From assembly GCF_024158745.1 (NCBI RefSeq), contig NZ_JAMZAW010000014.1:124001-188000 (forward strand): a stretch of DNA of 64,000 nucleotides. The letters are read 5' to 3'. Shown here piece by piece: positions 58,122-64,000 of the stretch; the first letter of the stretch is position 1; every line of letters begins with the position of its first letter. The notes beneath the pieces were generated by a model that worked only from the letters and a program-made list of their open reading frames with translations, searched no databases and was not told the origin of the DNA. Origin of the DNA: Paenibacillus tyrphae (GTDB taxonomy: Bacteria > Bacillota > Bacilli > Paenibacillales > NBRC-103111). Both the position numbers and the translations under genes were made by a program.

Positions 58122-59477
58122 ATGAGTATATTGTTGAGGGTAGAACGAGAATCCGGTGGTCAGCCGATTGAGCTTGGCGATGGACAAATTACTGGCTATA
58201 GCTATATCAACACAAGCCCGGCAGATTTTTTTGCCAAAGCATATAACGCGGAGCACTCGATTCAGCTACGAGGTGAGATCCCACTTCGTCTGCTTCCCCC
58301 GGTGGAACAAGATGCAGACAACTCCAATACGCTGTATGCATGGGCACTTACCGAGTATAGGCCGGACAATGATTATTATCGAAACGCTATTGTACAAATC
58401 GTGAGGCACGAAAAGACGATTCGAGAGGTCAAATTTACACACGCATACGTTCACGTTTATCAAGAACAGGTTAATGGCTTGAAAGGGGTATTAGAGTTTG
58501 AACTTGTCGTAAGACAGAGACGGGATCAATTGGATAGCATTCAGTTTGGTTTTACAGAAAAGAAGCAGCTTAGTTTTACAAAAGAAAAAGGAAAACCTGT
58601 AACGATCTTGTCTAGGGCACCGAAGCCTAGTGATTTTGCAATTAGAAGAGACCTAAACCAAATCGCTTGGTATGAAAAGATAATAGCCGATGGGAGCTTG
58701 GGAGACCAGCAATGGGCACAAAGTATGCTGGATTCAGGAGCGTATTTTATTGACATTAATAACTATGTGCCAGGGGTGTATCTTACTTTTAAAGACCTGG
58801 AAGCCAGAGGGATAAACATGGGGCTAGTTAGAGATATAAATGCACCGGGAATCAATACACTGTTAAATCCGGAGCAAAGCTCCGGTGCTAAGGCTGCTGC
58901 GAAGAAAACCTATGTTACTGCCAAGCAACTTGAGGAACTTGGATGGCACAATGTTAATGATGATATGGTAAATGGCCTGAATATTACTTTAGATAAATAT
59001 GATATAACTAGTACGGAGAGGATAAGACATTTTATAGCACAGTGCATGCAAGAATCCGGGTTGGGGGAGTATACCAGAGAATTAGCTCCTAAAAATAGCG
59101 ATCCTGAGGAACATTTCAATAAAAAATATGACGGCCGTACAGAGCTCGGAAATAAAAATAAAGGAGACGGGGCCAAATTCAGAGGTTCCGGATATATACA
59201 AATCACGGGCAGGGATGTATACCAAAAATTCGCGGATTTTATGGACGATCCCAAAATCGTGGACGAAGGTTATTCTTATGTTGAAAAAAAATACCCTTGG
59301 GAAGCTGCCGGATACTTTTGGGGGAAATATAAAAACTTAAACCCTCTTGTAGATAAAGGGGCTTCGGTGTTGGAAATTTCAAAAAAAGTAAATGGTTTCA
59401 ACAAAACTACAGGATTACCGAACCATCATGAAGAAAGAGAAAAGTATTATAAGCTCTGTAAGGAAGTTATTAAATAG
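58122..59477 (+). CDS. Predicted effector: Hcp/TssD-like N-terminal domain fused to GH19 lysozyme/chitinase domain
   Basis: The 451-residue protein has three parts. Residues about 1-165 form a beta-rich domain (IQLRGEIPLRLLPPVEQDAD, TLYAWALTEYRPDNDYYRNA, REVKFTHAYVHVYQEQVNG) whose pattern resembles Hcp/TssD tube proteins; I put this at low to moderate confidence. A linker follows (166-265). Residues about 268-451 are a GH19 domain with the catalytic Glu in AQCMQESGLGEY (near 311), GDGAKFRGSGYIQITGRDVY and ISKKVNGF. It would hydrolyse peptidoglycan or chitin. There is no signal peptide, so export would need a dedicated route. It has a GGGAGA site and its own SigD-like promoter. Confidence 0.75.
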   Translation: MSILLRVERESGGQPIELGDGQITGYSYINTSPADFFAKAYNAEHSIQLRGEIPLRLLPPVEQDADNSNTLYAWALTEYRPDNDYYRNAIVQIVRHEKTIREVKFTHAYVHVYQEQVNGLKGVLEFELVVRQRRDQLDSIQFGFTEKKQLSFTKEKGKPVTILSRAPKPSDFAIRRDLNQIAWYEKIIADGSLGDQQWAQSMLDSGAYFIDINNYVPGVYLTFKDLEARGINMGLVRDINAPGINTLLNPEQSSGAKAAAKKTYVTAKQLEELGWHNVNDDMVNGLNITLDKYDITSTERIRHFIAQCMQESGLGEYTRELAPKNSDPEEHFNKKYDGRTELGNKNKGDGAKFRGSGYIQITGRDVYQKFADFMDDPKIVDEGYSYVEKKYPWEAAGYFWGKYKNLNPLVDKGASVLEISKKVNGFNKTTGLPNHHEEREKYYKLCKEVIK

Positions 59478-59548
59478 CCGGGAATAACTATCGTTACATT
59501 AAGAACAAAACAAACGCATAATTAACACAAAAAGGAGGAATTCATAAG

Positions 59549-60325
59549 TTGAAGAAAAACAATTTGCCGACCTTGTTTATACTTTTTGCTTTATTCTTAA
59601 CAGCATGCAGTATTAGCGATGCCGCTAACATTAATGCCAAGAACATGTTATCGATGAAAGATACGCAACAAATGGGCGATTTAGTCGGAAAAAGCGACAA
59701 AGCTTATGAAATCACTAAAGCAAGCTTTACGGATAAAGGCATCCAGATCGAATATCCCCAAATAATAAATATGAAGGATAGTAATAAGCAAAAAGCCATA
59801 AATGAAATCATAGCAGATGGTGCCTACGGTTTTTTGAAAAACTATTCACTGGAAGCCGAAGAGTTTAGCATGGAAATCCAGTATGAAATCAAATGGAAAA
59901 CCAACCATTTTCTCAGTATCCAATATTCTGGGATAAGCCACGATAAAGGTACCGCTCATCCCGTTAATAATTTTTATACAACAAATATCGATATTAATAA
60001 AGAAAAAAAACTAAAGCTAGCGGATCTTGTCAACATCGACGAAGGTTTTGTGAAGAAATTCATTGGTGGAGAATTTAAGGAAACAATGCCTGAGCATAAC
60101 TATATACTTAGTATCTTTACAACTAAGGAATGGCTAACAATGCTTAATAAAGCCGATTCAAACGAAACAGAAATATGCAGTTACTTCACAGAGAATGCAC
60201 TGGGTATTAGCGTTGGCGTTTCTCATGCCGTAGGTGATCATGCAGAATTTGAAATAAAATATGAAGATATACTAGAAAATATAAAGAACGACAATGAATT
60301 ATGGAAATTATTCCCGAAAAAGTGA
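59549..60325 (+). CDS. DUF4163/DUF3298 (RsiV-like) lipoprotein, candidate immunity protein
   Basis: The 258-residue protein has a lipobox (LFLTAC) after a short signal, then a DUF4163 region (IQIEYPQIINMKDSNKQKAI) and a DUF3298 region (GTAHPVNNFYTTNIDINKEK, FTENALGISVGVSHAVGDH). This is the extracytoplasmic architecture of RsiV, the anti-sigma factor that binds and inhibits lysozyme, but here it is a lipoprotein with no anti-sigma domain. It lies 71 bp after the GH19 effector. Neutralising that enzyme at the cell surface is the natural inference. The start is TTG after AAGGAGG. Confidence 0.82.
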   Translation: MKKNNLPTLFILFALFLTACSISDAANINAKNMLSMKDTQQMGDLVGKSDKAYEITKASFTDKGIQIEYPQIINMKDSNKQKAINEIIADGAYGFLKNYSLEAEEFSMEIQYEIKWKTNHFLSIQYSGISHDKGTAHPVNNFYTTNIDINKEKKLKLADLVNIDEGFVKKFIGGEFKETMPEHNYILSIFTTKEWLTMLNKADSNETEICSYFTENALGISVGVSHAVGDHAEFEIKYEDILENIKNDNELWKLFPKK

Positions 60326-60551
60326 GTGACGATTCAAGCAAGAAAGCCTAGGAGAAACCAGAAGGTCGCCGTTATACAATGGAACCTTGGTTCTTATTTC
60401 AAAGGGCTGGGAGATCCAATTAGTAGTAGAGATTATTTCAAACTTTGCTTCAAAATCATATTTGTCTATAAGGGATTATAAGCCATCGAAGGTTCGAAAT
60501 TAAACTCTAGCTAATTCCGAGCAATCCTCGTGCAAATAAGGAGCAAGAAGA

Positions 60552-60764
60552 ATGGGTGGCAAAATAGTTATTTCAGTTTTTTTGTTTTTTATGATGGCAT
60601 GGGGATTTTTCGCTGTTTTCAGACCTGAATTTAATCTGAAATATAACTTGGGGAATTTCAAAGGCGTAAAACCTACTAAATTTTTGCTTTTGAACAGTAG
60701 ACTATCAGGAGCAGCTACATTTTTGCTAAGTGTATATATACTTTATCGGGTTTGGTCTGGTTAA
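60552..60764 (+). CDS. DUF6199-like two-helix membrane protein, paralogue 1
   Basis: The 70-residue protein has two membrane helices flanking a loop, with signature MAWGFFAVFRPEFNLKYNLG and LSGAATFLLSVYILY. It belongs with the next three genes and is closest to the fourth, at 61509. Function is unknown; downstream of an effector, an immunity or envelope role is possible. The start follows AAGGAGCAAG. Confidence 0.75.
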   Translation: MGGKIVISVFLFFMMAWGFFAVFRPEFNLKYNLGNFKGVKPTKFLLLNSRLSGAATFLLSVYILYRVWSG

Positions 60765-60861
60765 GTTAATTTTTATAGTTTTGTCAATTAGAAAGGTATT
60801 GCACATCCCTTTTAACTGTAAAATAATTCAGGATATCCATATCACAAAATTAAGGAGCTGA

Positions 60862-61086
60862 TTGCCAATTATAATTTTACTCACAACGATTTGTTTGGTT
60901 GCTCTGGGCTGGGGAGTAACAAGTATAGTTAAACCCAAATATGTATGGGAAAGGTCTTTCATGACTTCAAGGAAGGTAAGAGAACCAAATGAAGGCGATT
61001 TATTAATTCTTACAAGAATATCCGGAGTGTTTCTTATAATAATAATGATTAGTTTCTATGTGTATGCGATCAGTACGATAATATAG
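60862..61086 (+). CDS. DUF6199-like two-helix membrane protein, paralogue 2
   Basis: The 74-residue protein (LVALGWGVTSIVKPKYVWER, REPNEGDLLILTRISGVFL) has two helices and is closest to the third copy at 61178. It uses a TTG start with TTAAGGAG upstream. Confidence 0.75.
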   Translation: MPIIILLTTICLVALGWGVTSIVKPKYVWERSFMTSRKVREPNEGDLLILTRISGVFLIIIMISFYVYAISTII

Positions 61087-61177
61087 CTCTTAGAGTGCTA
61101 GGTTCTGACTGAAAAGAAAACTGACCTCGAAATTCAAATGACGAAAATTAGCCTTGTTTTAGGAAAGCAGGTCTCGT

Positions 61178-61402
61178 TTGGTAACCATAATTTTTCTAAT
61201 CATCTTTTTTGGTGCTTCTTTTTCTTATGGGCTTGTTGCTGTACTAAATCCAACGTGGGCATGGAAGCATGGATTTCGTAGTAGCAAAGTACATGAACCC
61301 AATCAAGCAGATTTGCTTATGACCAAAGTTATGGGAGTATTTTTAATCCTATTAATGATTGTTATACTGGTCGTCGTCATTACGAATTTAAAAATTTTAT
61401 AG
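61178..61402 (+). CDS. DUF6199-like two-helix membrane protein, paralogue 3
   Basis: The 74-residue protein (YGLVAVLNPTWAWKHGFRSS, HEPNQADLLMTKVMGVFLIL) pairs with the second copy: both have a W-K/R turn and an EPN-x2-DLL motif before helix 2. It starts with TTG after AGGAAAGCAGG. Confidence 0.75.
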   Translation: MVTIIFLIIFFGASFSYGLVAVLNPTWAWKHGFRSSKVHEPNQADLLMTKVMGVFLILLMIVILVVVITNLKIL

Positions 61403-61508
61403 ATTTGCAATTTTAAGAAGCGCTCGCTTCGTCTTTAAGCTTTGCTGATCCTTTCGGGCAACATACCATTAAAAAAGACTTGATGCAAATTAAGGAAGGC
61501 TGTTAGAA

Positions 61509-61736
61509 ATGGCTGACAAAATTGTCCTTACGTTTTTAACACTGCCTATCATAGCTTGGGGAGTGTTGAGTTTACTAAAGCCGGAACTTGCATTAAAGTA
61601 TACCTTAGGTATGTTGCACAAACACATAAAGCCCAATCGATACTTTATTTATAATATTAAAATTTCAGGAGTAGCTTACATTATAGGAGGTGTATGGATT
61701 CTATTTTTTGTTTGGACAGGTAGAATGGGAGTTTGA
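61509..61736 (+). CDS. DUF6199-like two-helix membrane protein, paralogue 4
   Basis: The 75-residue protein (IAWGVLSLLKPELALKYTLG, KPNRYFIYNIKISGVAYIIG) resembles the first copy, giving an A-B-B-A order. It has an AAGGAAGG site. The four copies lie within 1.2 kb on one strand. Confidence 0.75.
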   Translation: MADKIVLTFLTLPIIAWGVLSLLKPELALKYTLGMLHKHIKPNRYFIYNIKISGVAYIIGGVWILFFVWTGRMGV

Positions 61737-61981
61737 ACTGCACGGCGGATAAAAAACAAAAGGTAGCATTATCGTTATCACTAGATGAATTGAAGGAGTT
61801 ATTAAAGTAGTATGGGAACACCGGCAGTTATAATAACGAAATATCAAAATATACATGAGCACCCAACTTGTCCCGTCTATCAATCGGAGATTCGAATCAC
61901 TTGGGCTGTGCTTGCGGCAATGCTATTGTTGACGAAGATGATCCAGAACTCGAAGAAAGAAGACAAGAGTATAACCGATGA
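61736..61981 (+). pseudogene. Possible decayed small gene
   Basis: One frame reads NCTADKKQKVALSLSLDELK, then two stop codons, and further on HLGCACGNAIVDEDDPELEE. The protein-like character on both sides of the stops suggests a relic. An overlapping 72-codon frame (61812-62030) is less protein-like. Low confidence. Confidence 0.25.
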
Positions 61982-61994
61982 AATATCAGTTTTA

Positions 61995-62180
61995 TCATAT
62001 AAATTTAATCCAAAAATAAAAAGAAACTAAAAATAACCCAAGGGAAATATACTTAGCAACACTCCTCGGTATAACCGCTGAAAGTAGCCAACCAATAATA
62101 CCTGCTCCAAATGCAAACCCAAGAAGCAAAAACAAAGGACGAGCAGACAATCCTAATTCAACACCGTCAAATGGATTCAT
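61995..62180 (-). CDS. Small two-helix membrane protein
   Basis: The 61-residue product has a Pro/Gly-rich helix pair (FLLLGFAFGAGIIGWLLSAV, ISLGLFLVSFYFWIKFI). No family is recognised; a Cys-free, hydrophobic composition and an upstream AGGAGAT site support it as real. Confidence 0.5.
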   Translation of the reverse strand: MNPFDGVELGLSARPLFLLLGFAFGAGIIGWLLSAVIPRSVAKYISLGLFLVSFYFWIKFI

Positions 62181-62222
62181 GGTAATCTATAATCTCCTAT
62201 TTTCTTTATCGCAATATTACTC

Positions 62223-62438
62223 TCATTTGGTCAATGGCCTTGGTGATACTAAAATGCTCAATCCAAGATCTTCTCCGTGGTCCCACATTTTTACCCATGG
62301 ATATGTATTCTTAGGCAGCACAAATTCTCTTTCCTCTAAAGGCTTGATTGGAGAGTCATCAACTATGCAGCCATGATTTACTGTAGCTGGATGAATTGAA
62401 ACTATCCTGCCTGTATCGTTATAGTATACAAACTTCAT
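62223..62438 (-). CDS. Uncharacterised 71-residue protein
   Basis: The product (MKFVYYNDTGRIVSIHPATV ... VKMWDHGEDLGLSILVSPRP) has a GAAGAGG-type ribosome site. The family is not recognised; it has the size of a small immunity or accessory protein. Confidence 0.5.
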   Translation of the reverse strand: MKFVYYNDTGRIVSIHPATVNHGCIVDDSPIKPLEEREFVLPKNTYPWVKMWDHGEDLGLSILVSPRPLTK

Positions 62439-62597
62439 CTCTGCATCCTCTTCCCAATAATTCTCAATAGTAGTATTAACTTAGTTCACTTAACTTTTTA
62501 CCATCCAACTTCACTGAGCCTTGTTAATTGGATAATGGGTACTATTCGTACTAACTTGCCCATTAAAATAAAACTTCGATTTTATCTGATTCAACCA

Positions 62598-62792
62598 TTA
62601 GTTTTTGTTATTTAAAGTTTTAATATACTTTTTGTGCTCATGAATACACTGCGCACAAACTTTTACTGTTTCAGTGCCTGTCTTAAATCCTAGAAAAGTT
62701 TTGTCCTGTGTTACTTTTGTGGCTTCTCTTTCGGGAAATTTACATTCACACCAGTTGCAGTTGATCCATAACTGACCATTAATCATCTCCAT
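62598..62792 (-). CDS. Small zinc-ribbon-like protein
   Basis: The 64-residue product has CNWCEC near the N-terminus and CAQC near the C-terminus, a spaced CxxC pair that probably binds zinc, with KTFLGFKTGTETVKV between. The ATG at 62792 has GGAG nearby; an ATG 18 bases earlier is possible. The role is unknown. Confidence 0.55.
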   Translation of the reverse strand: MEMINGQLWINCNWCECKFPEREATKVTQDKTFLGFKTGTETVKVCAQCIHEHKKYIKTLNNKN

Positions 62793-62853
62793 AAAAAAAC
62801 ACTCCTTCAATGATTCAAGTTTATATAGAGTAAAAGATTCATTTCATTTTCAC

Positions 62854-63147
62854 TTAAAGAATTCTTACTGTAGCAATATCTCTTCCTGCCCAAAGCTTAA
62901 AACTGAATCCTGTTTCAAGTAAGTGCCATGGCGCTTCGTCTACAATAAAAGCTACATCAGCCTCTGTATTCCATGTATCATAAATTAATTTATTTACTTT
63001 TACCAAAACAGTCCATGTGTCTCCATAAAATCTATTATTCTCAATTTTTCCAAAATTGACAACTATGTTTCTTAGCCACTCGTTAACTGGGAAATGACTG
63101 GGATCTTTATCCCATTCAATAATGGCTTTACAAGATCGTCTCTCCAT
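62854..63147 (-). CDS. Uncharacterised 97-residue protein
   Basis: The product (MERRSCKAIIEWDKDPSHFP ... GFSFKLWAGRDIATVRIL) has a GGGAGG ribosome site for the ATG at 63147; a longer reading lacks one. The pattern recalls small proteins annotated as EF-Tu-like or toxin-neighbourhood proteins in Bacillales. Function is unknown. Confidence 0.6.
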   Translation of the reverse strand: MERRSCKAIIEWDKDPSHFPVNEWLRNIVVNFGKIENNRFYGDTWTVLVKVNKLIYDTWNTEADVAFIVDEAPWHLLETGFSFKLWAGRDIATVRIL

Positions 63148-63223
63148 TGAAGTACCTCCCTTCAGTTCTTCATGGATAGCCAATATAAGACTCGTTTTAT
63201 CACATGTCAGAAAATCAATACTG

Positions 63224-63715
63224 TTATTTCTCAATCTCGTAAACTTTTATTACCTTACTCAACTCAACTCTTCCTGTTGTCCCTTGTAAAGATAACTGTT
63301 TTCTGTTCAAATCAAATATTTTATCCCAACTTTTTCTTTTCAATTTTTCCTTCACAGTATCACATTCAGCATAAAGATAATCATCATACTCTTCATCATT
63401 TTCATCTATTAAAGAGCAACCATTAATTATTGATTGGAAGTCATAAAAATCAGACAGTAGAACATCGCTCTCATCTAATTCGACTTCTAATATTACGTAT
63501 CTTTCTTGAGTTTGAGGTTTGGATAGAAACACCCAAATCGGATATTCTCCATTGTATTTTTGTAATCTCATCTCCATCTGCTCCATCATCCACTTGTATG
63601 CTTCGATGTGTGTAGATGGTATATACTTTTGATTACCTTCAAAATAACCAATTTCCTTCGCATATTCCCAAGCTTCTTCTTTTTGTCTAGTCCAAAATAT
63701 ACCCATCTCGTCCAC
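63224..63715 (-). CDS. DUF3841 protein
   Basis: The 163-residue protein starts MGIFWTRQKEEAWEYAKEIG and continues AYKWMMEQMEMRL and PIWVFLSKPQTQERYVILEV, matching DUF3841 (an IWT-x-Q start and a W-x-W/PIW core). Its function is unknown; members often neighbour immunity genes. It lies 5 bp before the next gene in the minus-strand run. Confidence 0.7.
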   Translation of the reverse strand: MDEMGIFWTRQKEEAWEYAKEIGYFEGNQKYIPSTHIEAYKWMMEQMEMRLQKYNGEYPIWVFLSKPQTQERYVILEVELDESDVLLSDFYDFQSIINGCSLIDENDEEYDDYLYAECDTVKEKLKRKSWDKIFDLNRKQLSLQGTTGRVELSKVIKVYEIEK

Positions 63716-63720
63716 CTACT

Positions 63721-63999
63721 TCATGTCCTACAAGAGAATTGTTTTTTTGAATCACTACTTTCATTTAAATGATCATTAGCTATCCATGAAAGAAAGGATG
63801 AATCTGATCCACCCATTGCAACAACTTCGTTTTTAAATAGCATTACACCAAAACCGTGCTCTTCATCCCACGAGCAATCAAATTCAAACCCAATATAAGC
63901 AATACCATCCTTGATTACATCTAAGATATGAACTCTTGCTAAACTGATTAAGGGCTTTAGATCATTAACACAAGTTAAATCTGGCATAAATTCATCATC
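63721..63999 (-). CDS. DUF6985-like protein, partial at the window edge
   Basis: At least 92 residues; the frame is open to the edge of the window, so the N-terminus may lie outside. The visible part has the DUF6985 pattern (GFEFDCSWDEEHGFGVMLFK, VVAMGGSDSSFLSWIAN). An internal ATG at 63987 is possible but has no good site. The family is associated with toxin-immunity neighbourhoods. Confidence 0.65.
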   Translation of the reverse strand, partial: DDEFMPDLTCVNDLKPLISLARVHILDVIKDGIAYIGFEFDCSWDEEHGFGVMLFKNEVVAMGGSDSSFLSWIANDHLNESSDSKKQFSCRT

Positions 64000-64000
64000 T

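Noticed and set aside
1..64000. CRISPR arrays, rRNA operons, complete insertion sequences, integrase or prophage genes
   Set aside because: No regularly spaced repeats, ribosomal RNA motifs, transposase, integrase or phage structural genes were found on reading the window.

Overview
The window reads as the chromosome of a spore-forming, Gram-positive Bacillales bacterium, most likely Paenibacillus or a close relative. This rests on protein resemblance: an RpoN-family sigma factor beside a PAS-type enhancer-binding protein, an UPF0316/YebE protein, MocR, YheO-like, WYL and DUF2087 regulators, stalk-domain and DUF6199 proteins, and many SUKH and Imm proteins. Strong AGGAGG-type ribosome sites, frequent TTG/GTG starts and intrinsic terminators agree with it. 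The first ~35 kb is clearly GC-richer than the last ~12 kb, which is AT-rich and looks like acquired, fast-changing material. No tRNA, rRNA, CRISPR array, complete insertion sequence or prophage was seen.

Region 1 (1-13.4 kb) is regulatory and metabolic. A Rieske oxygenase gene, cut by the window edge, is read from a consensus -24/-12 sigma-54 promoter. Twin palindromic upstream sites lie between it and a divergent sigma-54 activator, and rpoN itself follows convergently. Then come UPF0316 and DUF418 membrane proteins, a two-component system with an EamA transporter, a chemoreceptor, and a secreted gamma-glutamyltransferase-like protein behind a cyclic-di-GMP-I riboswitch with its own terminator.

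Region 2 (13.4-25.5 kb) holds regulators (YheO-like, WYL, ArsR/DUF2087, MocR, MarR), NUDIX and HAD hydrolases, folD behind a ZTP riboswitch, a truncated fchA interrupted by a small palindromic insertion, a MarR-controlled oxidoreductase with two matching operators, a phosphotransferase and a broken cephalosporin-hydroxylase-like gene.

Region 3 (25.5-47 kb) is dominated by small proteins of the kind that protect against polymorphic toxins (an Imm-like protein, DUF3267, Imm48, SUKH-1, SUKH-3, DUF1266, DUF2262), mixed with an ADP-ribosyltransferase-like operon, a macrodomain protein, a paired SMR exporter, acetyltransferases, a CPBP protease and an ankyrin-repeat relic. No matching toxin lies beside most of them, so they look like orphan immunity genes.

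Region 4 (47-56 kb) carries a LysE exporter with an AraC regulator, a Fur-boxed monooxygenase plus siderophore-binding lipoprotein with a second AraC regulator, an NTF2-fold immunity-like protein, a macrolide-type glycosyltransferase and a soluble PAS chemoreceptor.

Region 5 (56-64 kb) is AT-rich. Its centrepiece is a 451-residue protein that joins an N-terminal domain reminiscent of Hcp/TssD tube proteins to a C-terminal GH19 (lysozyme/chitinase-like) domain. It is followed by a lipoprotein of the DUF4163/DUF3298 type, the fold used by lysozyme-binding RsiV, and then by four tandem two-helix DUF6199-like proteins. The promoter of this effector is almost identical to one 21 kb away in front of a DUF1266 gene; both look like sigma-28 (SigD) promoters with an extra conserved upstream block. 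Two ~200-bp, almost fully self-complementary elements with identical ends (14951-15147 and 28794-29003) each sit inside a transcription terminator and are flanked by near-duplicates of the terminator stem.
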